Shown here piece by piece: positions 1 to 8,036 of a stretch of 64,000 bases of DNA. The translations under genes were made by a program, and so were the position numbers. The notes beneath the pieces are model-generated. The model was not told the DNA's origin, searched no databases, and saw only the letters and a program-made list of their open reading frames with translations. The stretch lies in contig NZ_CP021354.1 in assembly GCF_003130705.1 (NCBI RefSeq), forward strand, positions 4,278,001-4,342,000, read 5' to 3'. This DNA comes from Rhodococcus oxybenzonivorans (GTDB lineage Bacteria; Actinomycetota; Actinomycetes; Mycobacteriales; Mycobacteriaceae). Position 1 is the first letter of the stretch. Each line of letters opens with the position of its first letter.

Positions 1-132
1 GAGGACGATCGCCAGAACCAGTGTGGCGGCCGTGATTCCCACGGCTCCCACGGCAAGAGGACTGACCGGTCGCACACGTTCCTTGCCGGACAGGGAGTCC
101 CAGACGTCCCGAATCTTGTCCACGAACGTCAT
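1..132 (-). CDS. mce1C: Mce family protein, MceC position (partial, N-terminus only)
   Basis: Only the first 44 codons lie in the window; the gene runs off the left edge. It starts MTFVDKIRDVWDSL, then has a hydrophobic stretch (about residues 27-44) that fits the N-terminal membrane anchor of Mce proteins. Its ATG overlaps the stop of the upstream mceB gene (ATGA, 129-132), so the two are translationally coupled. Mce proteins are the substrate-binding, periplasm-spanning subunits of Mce lipid importers. The MceC call rests on gene order (A, B, then this), not on the visible sequence. Confidence 0.75.
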   Translation of the reverse strand, partial: MTFVDKIRDVWDSLSGKERVRPVSPLAVGAVGITAATLVLAIVL

Positions 133-1145
133 TGGCAATACCTCGAATGCAGGTCTGGGCCCAATGCGCCTTCCTGACCGTCGACATTGACGATGAAGGT
201 GCACAGGTAGATGTTGAGCCACGATCCGTACTCGCCGGCGCGGTTGACGGAGGCGAAGAAGCTCGGAGTCGCCGTCATCAGGTGGTCGAACCCGGCGTTC
301 GCGCCGAGCATCGCACCCGTGAGCGAATTCATCCGGTCTACCGTTCGGGTGAGTTCGGGAACTCGGCCGTCGAGGATGTCGATCATCGAGGCACTGACGG
401 CAGCCGTGTTGTCGAGGGTATCGATCAACACGTCGTTGTTCTCGGCGAGCATCCCGGTGAACGCGGTGAGGCTTTCCACCAAGTGCGAGAGTTCTGGTCC
501 CCTGGCGGCCGCGGTGGTGGCGACGATCTCGAGATTGCCGATGAGCTCACCGATGACCTGATCGTGATTAGCCAGATTTCCGGTCACCGCGGTGACCCGT
601 CGCAGCAGGGTGTCGACACTGGTTCTCCGGCCGTCGAATACGGCGACGACCTCTGAGGCGAGTTCGTTGACCTGTGTGGGGTCGATCGCCTCGAACAGAG
701 GCTTGAAACCATTGAACAGACTCGTCAGGTCCAGGGCAGGTGAAGTGCGGTCGAGCGGGATCGTCTCCCCCTCCTCGAGCGTGCCTTTCCCGATTTCTCC
801 TGCGCTCAGGTCGAGGTACCGGACACCCAACAAGTCGCCGTACCGGATGGCGACGGTGGTATCGGCGGGCAACTTCTGATCGCGCTCCACCCGGAAACCG
901 ACCAGGGCGGAGGCGGTTCCGGCATCACCGTCCACGATCTGCACCGAATCGACCTTTCCTACTCGCACGCCGGCGATGGTGACGTCGCTGCCAGGCGTGA
1001 CGCCCTGGGCGTCGGTGAACATCGCCTTGAATCCGACCGTCGGGCCCGGGACGGGGACGCGCAGGGTGTTGACCACGAGCACTGCGGCGCACACCGCGAC
1101 GACCAGGAAGATCGCCAATTTGAACGCCGATCTGCGGACGTTCAT
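129..1145 (-). CDS. mce1B: Mce family protein MceB (lipid importer subunit)
   Basis: A 338-residue MceB-like protein. An N-terminal membrane anchor (about residues 10-27) is followed by the MCE/MlaD domain (about 35-115), with motifs such as GVTPGSDVTIAGVRVGKV and IRYGDLLGVRYLDL. A long helical region then leads to a C-terminal tail with two Cys residues. In the family, several Mce subunits form a hollow needle that carries lipids from the mycomembrane to the YrbE permease. It overlaps mceA by ATGA (1142-1145) and mceC by ATGA (129-132). Its length is close to mycobacterial Mce1B. The substrate cannot be read from sequence; the mce1 assignment comes from the neighbouring fadD5-like gene. Confidence 0.9.
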   Translation of the reverse strand: MNVRRSAFKLAIFLVVAVCAAVLVVNTLRVPVPGPTVGFKAMFTDAQGVTPGSDVTIAGVRVGKVDSVQIVDGDAGTASALVGFRVERDQKLPADTTVAIRYGDLLGVRYLDLSAGEIGKGTLEEGETIPLDRTSPALDLTSLFNGFKPLFEAIDPTQVNELASEVVAVFDGRRTSVDTLLRRVTAVTGNLANHDQVIGELIGNLEIVATTAAARGPELSHLVESLTAFTGMLAENNDVLIDTLDNTAAVSASMIDILDGRVPELTRTVDRMNSLTGAMLGANAGFDHLMTATPSFFASVNRAGEYGSWLNIYLCTFIVNVDGQEGALGPDLHSRYCQ

Positions 1146-2194
1146 CGACCACGTCCTTCACCGCAGTTGGGCCCGCTGAGACCGGGATAACGAGGGCAGT
1201 CCGCAGCGGTATACGGCCGCGGATTCGACAGGTCGGCAGCGACCCGCACCGCAAACTTGCCGGTCGCGAAAACCGATGCCCCTGCCTCGCCGAACGGACC
1301 CAGCTCGTCGAGTGTTGCCCGCAGCATGTCGGACTTACTCGCCATCGTGCCGAGGGTGGGTGAAAGATTCAATGCCACAGCGATCAACGAATCGGCGTTC
1401 TCCTCCACGACAGCCCCCGAGTTCCTGGAGACGACGAGACTGGCGGCGAGAAACCCGGTGAAGCTGTCGGCGTTCTCCACCAGGGTGTGCGACAGGGATG
1501 TCGCCGCCTCCATCGTGGCCAGTAGATCCGGGGACGCCGCACCCAGCTGCTCACTGAGACGGGCGATCTGCGGGGCGCGCTGCGCCACCGAATCGACGAG
1601 CGGCGCTGTCGCCTGCGCGACCTCGTGGAGGCTGTCGAGAGTGTGACCCAGCTGCTCGCCTCGGCCGCGCAGCGCGTCCGCGACCGCACTGAGGGCCGCC
1701 TGCATCTGTTCCGGCTCCACCTCCGACAACAGCTGATAGACACGCGAGTACAGGTCGTACATCTGCACCGTTTCGGTAGAGGTGTCGGGTGCGAGGTGCG
1801 CTCCCTCGGCGAGCCTCGCTCCGGCTGCGGCGCCGGTGGGTACGAGGTCCACGATCTGGTCGCCGAACAGGGTGCGGGGCACGATCCGAACGCGAACGCT
1901 CGCCGGGATGTGGTGGATCTGCTGGGGATCGAGGCTGATCTCCAACCCCGACTTCTCGATGCCGGGATCGACACTGGCCACGGTGCCCACCGCGGCGCCG
2001 CGGTACGACACCGTCGAATGCGACTTCACGGCGCCCGCCTCTGCAGGCAGGGTCGCGTGCACCACGGGATCGGTCACGATCGACTCGGTGCCGAAGCCTA
2101 CGAGGAGAATCGATCCGGTGGCGAGGACGACGACGCCGAGCAGTCCGCGAACGGCGAGGGCGATCGTCCCTGGGCCGCCCGGGCGGCCCCGCAT
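1142..2194 (-). CDS. mce1A: Mce family protein MceA (lipid importer subunit)
   Basis: Taken as 350 residues, from the ATG at 2194. This start overlaps the yrbE1B stop as TGATG; the open frame continues upstream only as low-complexity Arg-rich sequence antisense to yrbE. There is one N-terminal membrane segment (about residues 10-32), an MCE domain with RVRIVPRTLFGDQIVDL (about 100-116) and a helical C-terminal half. The C-terminal CPRYPGLSGPNC motif is typical of MceA-type subunits. It is about 100 residues shorter than M. tuberculosis Mce1A and lacks the extended tail. It sits directly after the two permease genes, the usual mceA position. Confidence 0.9.
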   Translation of the reverse strand: MRGRPGGPGTIALAVRGLLGVVVLATGSILLVGFGTESIVTDPVVHATLPAEAGAVKSHSTVSYRGAAVGTVASVDPGIEKSGLEISLDPQQIHHIPASVRVRIVPRTLFGDQIVDLVPTGAAAGARLAEGAHLAPDTSTETVQMYDLYSRVYQLLSEVEPEQMQAALSAVADALRGRGEQLGHTLDSLHEVAQATAPLVDSVAQRAPQIARLSEQLGAASPDLLATMEAATSLSHTLVENADSFTGFLAASLVVSRNSGAVVEENADSLIAVALNLSPTLGTMASKSDMLRATLDELGPFGEAGASVFATGKFAVRVAADLSNPRPYTAADCPRYPGLSGPNCGEGRGR

Positions 2195-3057
2195 CACGGC
2201 AGCCCCAGCGCGGGAGCGGACGGCACGAGACCCCAGAGTGCGAGAGTCAACAGGAGGTCCACGATTCCGATGGCGAGGATGCTGGTGCGCAACGCGCGCC
2301 CGGCGGCCCGGCCGACGCCCTCGGGACCTCCGAATGCGTGATACCCGTACGAGCAATGCACCAGCGCAATGATGGTAGCGAAGACGATCGCCTTGACGAA
2401 CGAATACAGGATGTCGGTGGGAGTGAGCATGAGATGGAAGTAGTAATCGTAGGTACCAGCGGACTGTCCGGCGAAGGTGACGATCACCAGCCGCGACGCC
2501 AGGTAGGACGACAGGAGCCCCACGATATAGAGCGGCACGACACAGATCAGGCAGGACACGAGCCGGGTGCTCGCCAGAAACGGCAGCGAGCGGATCGCCA
2601 TCGCGTCGAGCGCGCTGATCTCCTCCGAGATCCGCATCGATCCCAGCTGCGCGGTGAACCCGGTCCCGACCTTGGCCGCGAGCGCTATCGACGCAATCAC
2701 CGGCGCCAGCTCACGCGTGTTCAGAATCGCGGACAGGAGCCCGGACAACGACCCCATTCCCAGTAGATCGAGCCCGCGCAAACCCTCGATGCCCACCTGA
2801 GTGGCCGCAACAGCGGACATGGCGAACACGACTCCGATCGCGCCTCCGCCGGCGAGCACCGTGGCGCCACCGAAGCTGATGTCACCGACCTGGCGCATGA
2901 TGTGCCGCCAGTACTTCACCACTGCTAGGGGTATTCCTGCGATTGCACTTCCGTAGAAGGTGAATTCCCGGCCCAGCCCCGTCAGCAGATTCAGGGGTTG
3001 ACGAGCCTTCGACTTCGCCCAGTGCGCCGCGGACCATCTGGCATCGACCACCACCAT
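2194..3057 (-). CDS. yrbE1B: YrbE-family permease B (MlaE-like)
   Basis: A 287-residue integral membrane protein of the MlaE/YrbE family, the transmembrane part of an Mce ABC-type lipid importer. The start is the ATG at 3057, overlapping the yrbE1A stop as TGATG; a longer in-frame extension is antisense-like Arg/Gly-rich sequence and was rejected. It has five to six hydrophobic segments and the EEISALDAM motif (about residues 148-156) at the conserved MlaE cytoplasmic loop thought to contact the ATPase. No MceG/MlaF ATPase is in this window; mycobacterial genomes usually encode it elsewhere. Confidence 0.93.
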   Translation of the reverse strand: MVVVDARWSAAHWAKSKARQPLNLLTGLGREFTFYGSAIAGIPLAVVKYWRHIMRQVGDISFGGATVLAGGGAIGVVFAMSAVAATQVGIEGLRGLDLLGMGSLSGLLSAILNTRELAPVIASIALAAKVGTGFTAQLGSMRISEEISALDAMAIRSLPFLASTRLVSCLICVVPLYIVGLLSSYLASRLVIVTFAGQSAGTYDYYFHLMLTPTDILYSFVKAIVFATIIALVHCSYGYHAFGGPEGVGRAAGRALRTSILAIGIVDLLLTLALWGLVPSAPALGLP

Positions 3058-3866
3058 CAGTAACCACCTACTGGGACGACGAGAACGGAATAAAGCTGAC
3101 TGAGAACGGTATTCACGATGAACACCAAGATGAAAGCGAGGACCACTGCCTCGTTGACGGCATCGGCAACACCACTGGGACCGCCCTTGGTGTGCAGGCC
3201 CTTGAAGCTGGCGATCAGCGCTGAGGTGACGGCGAAGGCGGCGGACTTGACGAGCGCGACGACGAAATCCGAGAGCCGGGTGTATTGGGACAGTGCGGTG
3301 AGGAAGCTGCCGGACGAGGTGTCCTGGACGACGACCTGAAAGAAGAAGCAGGCCGACACACCGGTCGCCGTGACCATCGCGCACAGCGCGACCCCGACGA
3401 CGACCGATGCGAGAACCCTGGGGACGACCAGCCTTTCGATCACGTTGAGCCCGATGACTTCCATGGCTTCGACCTCTTCCCGGATCGTGCGCGACCCCAG
3501 GTCGGCGCAGATCGCGGAACCCCCGACACCGGCCAGCATCAATGCGCATACCAGTGCGGACGCCTGCCCGACGATCACGAAGCCGACGACCGCCCCGGTA
3601 TATCCCTCGGCACCGAGCTGACCGGCGAGACTGCCGATCGTCACAGCGATCAGAACCCCGATCGGGATCATGAGAAGCAGTGCAGGCGCCGAGGTGACCG
3701 ACGCGAGCCTCCACGCCTGGTCGAGAAATTCTCGCCATGCCAGCTTGCGCCTGACGAGCACTCGCACTGCGGCAACCACAGTCGCAATCGAGAAACCGAT
3801 GAGCGCACCGACCTCATGGGCGAATTGGCTCAACGGCCCCTTCGTGGGTGGCAGTTCGAATGTCAT
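3057..3866 (-). CDS. yrbE1A: YrbE-family permease A (MlaE-like)
   Basis: A 269-residue membrane permease paired with the downstream yrbE1B. The start is taken at the ATG at 3866 (MTFELPPTKGPL), 11 bp after the fadD5-like stop. It contains the MlaE-type loop IREEVEAMEVIGLNVIERL followed by membrane segments. Two different YrbE subunits are thought to form the channel that receives lipid from the Mce needle. The order fadD, yrbEA, yrbEB, mceA, mceB, mceC matches the M. tuberculosis mce1 locus (fadD5 to mce1C). Confidence 0.93.
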   Translation of the reverse strand: MTFELPPTKGPLSQFAHEVGALIGFSIATVVAAVRVLVRRKLAWREFLDQAWRLASVTSAPALLLMIPIGVLIAVTIGSLAGQLGAEGYTGAVVGFVIVGQASALVCALMLAGVGGSAICADLGSRTIREEVEAMEVIGLNVIERLVVPRVLASVVVGVALCAMVTATGVSACFFFQVVVQDTSSGSFLTALSQYTRLSDFVVALVKSAAFAVTSALIASFKGLHTKGGPSGVADAVNEAVVLAFILVFIVNTVLSQLYSVLVVPVGGY

Positions 3867-3877
3867 CTCGGCAGGGT

Positions 3878-5467
3878 TCAGACCACGACGCTGTTCGCGC
3901 CGTGCATTTTTCGAAGTTCGCCCTTGACGACCTTGCCGCTGGCATTGCGCGGTAACGCCTCGACGACGACGACGTCTTTCGGATGCTTGTAGCGGGCCAG
4001 TTTGTCGTCGAGCCATGCCGTGAGCTGGTCGGCCGAGAGGTCGTCACCGTCGTCGGCGAGCGCCACGATGGCCACGGGCACTTCGGTCCACTTCGGGTCG
4101 GGGCGGCCGACGACAGCTGCCTCGCGGATCCTCGGATGTGCGAACAGTACGTTCTCCACCTCTGCGCAGTAGATGTTCTCGCCACCCGAGATGATCATGT
4201 CTTTCTTGCGGTCCACGACGTAGACGAAGCCTTCCTCGTCCTGCCGCACGAGGTCACCGGAGTGGAACCAGCCGCCGGCGAAAGCCTCGGCTGTGGCGGT
4301 CGGGTTCTGCCAGTACTCCTGCATCATGGTCGGTCCGCGGTAGACGATTTCGCCGACGGTGCCCGGCTCGACGTCGTTCATCTCGTCGTCCACGATGCGG
4401 GTGTGGATCGTCGGGATCGGTTTGCCCACGGAACCGAGTTTGCGGATCGCGTCGTCGCCGTCGAGCACGCACGTGATCGGTGACATTTCGGTCTGCCCGA
4501 ACACCGCGACGATCAGGGCGTGCGGGAAGGTGTCCGCCATCGAACGGAGGACCGTATCCGACGCCGGGGCTGCACCCCAGCTGATGACTCGCAGCGCGAG
4601 ATCGCGACCCTCGACGGTGGGGTCGGCACACACTGCCTGCCACTGAACCGGTACCAGGAAAACCGAGGTGACCCGTTCCTGTTCCCACACGTCCAGCATC
4701 TCGGTGGGATGAAAGGCCTTGAGGGGATGGATCACTGTGGTCCCCCCGAGCATCAGCATGGGGGCGACGGAACCGAGCGCGGCGACGTGGAATACCGGTG
4801 ACGCAAGGAACCCGATGTCGTCACCCCGGTCGTAGCGCATGGCGCGGATGCAGGTGATGGCCTGCCCGACCATGTTCGAGTGGGACAGCACCGCCCCTTT
4901 GGGGGTTCCGGTGGTTCCGGAGGTGTACAGAATGAGTGAGGCGGTGTCCTCCGGAAGGTCGACAGGGTTGTACGCAGGCCCGCCTTCGACGAGTAGCTCC
5001 TCGTAACCGAGCACGTCGCCCTCGGTCACCGCGCCCATGTTCACGACCAGGCTCAGCTCCGGAACTTCCTGGCGTACGGCCGCGATCAGCGGCGCGAGCG
5101 CCGGCTCGGTGAACACGGCACGTGCACCGGAATCGCGTGCGATGAACGCGACCTCAGGGGGTGTGAGCCGAAAGTTGACCGGCACGGCGATGGCGCCGAG
5201 CGCGTTGATCGCGAGCACCGCTTCGAAGAACTCGGTCCGGTTGAGGGTCAGGAGGAGGACGCGATCGCCGAACGCGACTCCACGGCGGGACAGTGCCCCG
5301 GCAAGCGCCTCGGAGCGGTCGTGGAGTTGACGCCAGGAGGTGTTCTGCCCGAGGAAGCGAAACGCGGCATGGTCCGGCTTCATCTCGGCATGGGTCGCTA
5401 CCCAATTGTTCCAGTGGTTGCGGCGGGATTGCAGTGGCTGGGCGAGCAGCTCGCTACGAGATGGCAT
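3878..5467 (-). CDS. fadD5: Long-chain acyl-CoA synthetase (FadD5-like)
   Basis: A 529-residue ANL-superfamily acyl-CoA ligase. It has the AMP-binding motif LYTSGTTGTPKG (about residues 180-191), FGQTEMSP, a YRGPTMMQEYW region, the hinge segment GWFHSGDLVRQDEEGFVYVVDRKKD and the C-terminal catalytic Lys in NASGKVVKGEL. It should activate imported fatty acids to acyl-CoA. It is the first gene of the mce block and ends 11 bp before yrbE1A, the same arrangement as fadD5 in the mycobacterial mce1 operon, so co-transcription is likely. The operon promoter probably lies in the 161-bp gap upstream, which holds a CCGGTTAAC-type motif (5574-5588). Confidence 0.92.
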   Translation of the reverse strand: MPSRSELLAQPLQSRRNHWNNWVATHAEMKPDHAAFRFLGQNTSWRQLHDRSEALAGALSRRGVAFGDRVLLLTLNRTEFFEAVLAINALGAIAVPVNFRLTPPEVAFIARDSGARAVFTEPALAPLIAAVRQEVPELSLVVNMGAVTEGDVLGYEELLVEGGPAYNPVDLPEDTASLILYTSGTTGTPKGAVLSHSNMVGQAITCIRAMRYDRGDDIGFLASPVFHVAALGSVAPMLMLGGTTVIHPLKAFHPTEMLDVWEQERVTSVFLVPVQWQAVCADPTVEGRDLALRVISWGAAPASDTVLRSMADTFPHALIVAVFGQTEMSPITCVLDGDDAIRKLGSVGKPIPTIHTRIVDDEMNDVEPGTVGEIVYRGPTMMQEYWQNPTATAEAFAGGWFHSGDLVRQDEEGFVYVVDRKKDMIISGGENIYCAEVENVLFAHPRIREAAVVGRPDPKWTEVPVAIVALADDGDDLSADQLTAWLDDKLARYKHPKDVVVVEALPRNASGKVVKGELRKMHGANSVVV

Positions 5468-5573
5468 GTGTTCGTGGTCCCTTCGCTGTACTCGTCTCTT
5501 CCAGCGCGCTTCGACGGACTGCGCGATGGCTGTGACGAGTATTACAGATCATGACTGTGATCGGAACGGTTTT

Positions 5574-5588
5574 GTTAACCGGAATTCG
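5574..5588 (-). promoter_or_regulatory. Putative operator copy 1 (upstream of fadD5/mce operon)
   Basis: On the minus strand this reads CGAATTCCGGTTAAC, about 107 bp before the fadD5-like start. It matches the sequence at 6599-6613 at 14 of 15 positions, and its CCGGTTAA core recurs before the tandem TetR gene (6744-6751). The rest of the 161-bp gap (5468-5628) also contains a GATC-atgactgt-GATC element. Sharing among three neighbouring promoters suggests binding of one regulator, perhaps the tandem TetR protein. Confidence 0.4.
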
Positions 5589-5628
5589 CATGCTGAACGG
5601 ATGCGGACGGCTCGAACGATCGGTGGAA

Positions 5629-6420
5629 TCACCCCAGGAAGCGAGCCGCTCGCTTGCCGAGCATCGCGGTCACTCCCTCGACGAAATCCTGCCCCTGCAG
5701 CAGTTCGATCTGCCCGTCCTTCTCCCGCTCGAGGGCACCTTCGAGCGCTGTCAGCGTCGATGCCGTGAGCGCCCTCTTGGTCAGTTCGACGGCACGCCGC
5801 GGACCATGAGCCAGCTTCGCCGCGACGGCGTCGACGTGAGCCGCCAGTTCACCGGCCGGCAAGACTCCCGCGATCAACCCTTCACGCTCGGCCTCCGGCG
5901 CCCCCAGACGTTCACCGAGCAACGCCATCCGGGTGGCCCTCGCGCGGCCGATCGACGCAGCGATGAGCGCACTGGAACCGCCGTCGGGCATCAGCCCGAT
6001 GTTGACGAACGCAAGGAGCAGGTACGCATCCTCGCAGGCGTAGGTGAGGTCGGCTGCCAGCGCGATCGAGGCGCCGACCCCTACTGCGGCACCGCTCACC
6101 TGCGCTAGGACAGGCACCGGCAGGTCGACGATGGCTCGTATCACCCTGTTCGCCGCCTCCATCACCACCTCGGGTGGCGCCTCCCTACCTCCCGCCGCCG
6201 CGGCGGCGGCGAGGTCGGCGCCCGTGCTGAAAGCCTTTCCCGCTCCGGAAATGACGACGACCCGGACGGAGCGGTCGGTGGCCGCGCCGGTGAGGATCGC
6301 ACCGAGAGCTGTCATGTGCGCCAGGTCCAGCGCATTCATCCGGTCGGGGCGATCGATGGTGATCCGGAGGATCCCGCCGTCGCTGACGACGCGGAGGCCG
6401 TCGACCGCGGGAGCGGTCAC
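5629..6420 (-). CDS. Enoyl-CoA hydratase/isomerase family protein
   Basis: A 263-residue crotonase-fold protein starting at GTG 6420, with GGGG about 6 bases upstream. It has the CoA-binding/oxyanion segments AFSTGADLAAAAAAGG and GAAVGVGASIALAADLTYA, then NIGLMPDGGSSAL. The position of the first catalytic Glu of true hydratases (GGGCE type) is Ser here, and the second catalytic position falls in PDGG. That pattern is closer to PaaG/enoyl-CoA isomerase-type members, so I would not insist on hydratase activity. It lies 161 bp upstream of fadD5 on the same strand and is probably part of the same lipid programme, possibly with its own promoter. Confidence 0.85.
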   Translation of the reverse strand: MTAPAVDGLRVVSDGGILRITIDRPDRMNALDLAHMTALGAILTGAATDRSVRVVVISGAGKAFSTGADLAAAAAAGGREAPPEVVMEAANRVIRAIVDLPVPVLAQVSGAAVGVGASIALAADLTYACEDAYLLLAFVNIGLMPDGGSSALIAASIGRARATRMALLGERLGAPEAEREGLIAGVLPAGELAAHVDAVAAKLAHGPRRAVELTKRALTASTLTALEGALEREKDGQIELLQGQDFVEGVTAMLGKRAARFLG

Positions 6421-6506
6421 GACGCTGCCCCGACGCGCATACCCGTCGCGTCCGAAAGTCGTCGAGTGATCAATGCTTCGGCTTCGGTGAATTTCGTTCT
6501 CAGCAT
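6417..6506 (-). CDS. Possible 29-residue coupled small ORF upstream of the crotonase-like gene
   Basis: An ATG at 6506 opens a 29-codon frame (starts MLRTKFTEAEALITRR) that stops at 6417. It overlaps the downstream GTG as GTGA. A GAGG Shine-Dalgarno-like sequence (6516-6519) sits 9 bases before the ATG. It may be a coupled leader peptide, the remnant of a longer gene, or chance. No family recognised. Confidence 0.25.
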   Translation of the reverse strand: MLRTKFTEAEALITRRLSDATGMRVGAAS

Positions 6507-6598
6507 CTCAGTGCACCTCTTCATAGGTGCCGCCCCGCGGCGGCCCGGTTATCGACGATGTAGAGCACGCGCAGCCCCGAACCGGCTGGACGCACATG

Positions 6599-6613
6599 CG
6601 AATACCGGTTAAC
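6599..6613 (+). promoter_or_regulatory. Putative operator copy 2 (crotonase-like / tandem TetR intergenic region)
   Basis: CGAATACCGGTTAAC, one mismatch from the element at 5574-5588. It lies about 180 bp upstream of the crotonase-like start, in the 380-bp divergent region (6421-6800) between that gene and the tandem TetR gene. Apart from this, copy 3 and the small ORF, I see nothing else definable in the region. Confidence 0.4.
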
Positions 6614-6743
6614 TTATTCGCCAACTCGCACCGGTGTCAATGCTGGGCAAGCACTATCAGCACGTGCACACAAAGCTTTCGGCAGGTTGGCGCGAGCCGG
6701 GCCCCGGAACTGCACCCAGAGTCGATCGATACGCACGGGAGTG

Positions 6744-6751
6744 CCGGTTAA
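6744..6751 (+). promoter_or_regulatory. Putative operator copy 3 (CCGGTTAA core) before the tandem TetR gene
   Basis: The CCGGTTAA core, in context GTGCCGGTTAAG, lies about 50 bp upstream of the GTG start of the tandem TetR gene. That is a suitable place for autoregulation. The match to the other two copies is limited to the core, so this is the weakest of the three. Confidence 0.3.
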
Positions 6752-6790
6752 GATGTCGACCAGATAAACTGGCAGCACAGGCCGACTACC

Positions 6791-6796
6791 GGAGGT
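6791..6796 (+). promoter_or_regulatory. Ribosome binding site deciding the tandem TetR start
   Basis: GGAGGT placed 4 bases before the GTG at 6801. The alternative in-frame GTG at 6795 overlaps it and would have no RBS. Confidence 0.6.
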
Positions 6797-6800
6797 GACC

Positions 6801-8036
6801 GTGGCCCGGACCAACACGGCGGCCGGCGCCGCCACCGAAAGGCCCATTCGGCGTCGGCCGAAAGACCGCAAGGCGCAGATCGCCACCGTCGCTGCGGAAG
6901 CGTTCAGCGAGCGCGGCTACCACGCCGTCGGCGTCGACGACATCGCAGCCACCATCGGAATCTCAGGTCCCGCCCTCTACCGGCACTATCCCAACAAGTA
7001 CGCCCTGTTCGTTCATGCAGCCACGACGACCGCCGATGCACTGCGCACCGCCGCCGACGATGCACTCGCAGGGCTCGAAGAGGCGGCCGCCGGGGAGCGG
7101 CTCGACCGGCTGATCTCCGCGCTGGTCACCAACACGATCGAACACCGCAAACTGGGGGGCCTCTACCGGTGGGAGGGCAGGTACCTCCAGGCCGACGACC
7201 GCATTCGCATCCGGAACGTCTTCGTCCACGTAACCCAATGCGTGGCGGCGCCGCTGCGAGAGCTGCGGCCGGAACTGTCGGCCGTCGATGCCACGACTCA
7301 GGGTGCCGCGACGCTCAGCGTGATGGCCAGTATCAGCGCACACCGCACCGCCCTGGCCACTCGTCGCCTCCACGCGCTTCTGACGAGCGCGTGTGAGTCG
7401 ATTCTCCGCACGACCCGTCCGCCTGCCGTACCGACCGGTGAGGTGTCGGCACGAGTCGAGGGCGCGGGCGGCGGGCTGACCATGACGTCCAAGCGCGAGT
7501 TACTGATCAACGAGGCCGTGCACATTTTTGACCGGAACGGCTATCACGACTCGAGTATCGAGGAAATCGGCGCGGCCGCTGGGATCAATGCGTCCAGTGT
7601 GTACCGGCACTTCCCCAGCAAGGCAGATCTTTTGGCGGCAGTTTTCTATCGTGCGGCGGATCGGCTCGCAGTGGCGACGTCCGCTGCCCTGTCCGCCGCT
7701 ACCGACCCTCGGGAGGCGCTGTGCACCCTGGCGGAGTCGTATCTGGAATTGGCCTTCCGCAATCCGGCCGTGCTGTCCGTCTACTTCGCCGAAATCGGGA
7801 ATCTGCCCGAGAACGAACGACGAAATCTCCGCAACGTGCAGCGTCTCCACGTCGAGGAGTGGGTGCATCTCGTCACCGCGGTGCGGTCGGAGCTTTCGGC
7901 AGCCGAGGCGCGGTTCCTCGTACAAGCCGCGCTCGGCCTGGTACTCGACATCGGCCGGCTCATCCACTTCGATACCGCCGAGGAGTCACGCGCCCGGCTC
8001 CACGCTCTGATGGTGGCCGTCCTCCTAGGACAATGA
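6801..8036 (+). CDS. Tandem TetR-family transcriptional regulator (two fused TetR units)
   Basis: About 411 residues containing two complete TetR units. The first HTH is at about residues 20-70 (AEAFSERGYHAVGVDDIAA, then SGPALYRHYPNKYALF). The second is at about 228-275 (AVHIFDRNGYHDSSIEEIG, then NASSVYRHFPSKADLL). Each is followed by its own helical ligand/dimer domain. TetR proteins normally have about 200 residues and act as dimers, so this looks like a fused pseudo-dimer. I prefer the GTG at 6801: GGAGGT (6791-6796) is 4 bases upstream, whereas the GTG at 6795 lies inside that RBS. The gene ends convergently, overlapping the MpaB-family gene by 12 bp. Likely targets are lipid genes nearby. 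Confidence 0.92.
   Translation: MARTNTAAGAATERPIRRRPKDRKAQIATVAAEAFSERGYHAVGVDDIAATIGISGPALYRHYPNKYALFVHAATTTADALRTAADDALAGLEEAAAGERLDRLISALVTNTIEHRKLGGLYRWEGRYLQADDRIRIRNVFVHVTQCVAAPLRELRPELSAVDATTQGAATLSVMASISAHRTALATRRLHALLTSACESILRTTRPPAVPTGEVSARVEGAGGGLTMTSKRELLINEAVHIFDRNGYHDSSIEEIGAAAGINASSVYRHFPSKADLLAAVFYRAADRLAVATSAALSAATDPREALCTLAESYLELAFRNPAVLSVYFAEIGNLPENERRNLRNVQRLHVEEWVHLVTAVRSELSAAEARFLVQAALGLVLDIGRLIHFDTAEESRARLHALMVAVLLGQ

Noticed and set aside
2194..4016. Longer versions of yrbE1A, yrbE1B and mceA with 50-230 extra N-terminal residues
   Set aside because: The extensions are low-complexity and lie over the upstream gene in another frame. The TGATG overlaps and family lengths support the shorter starts.
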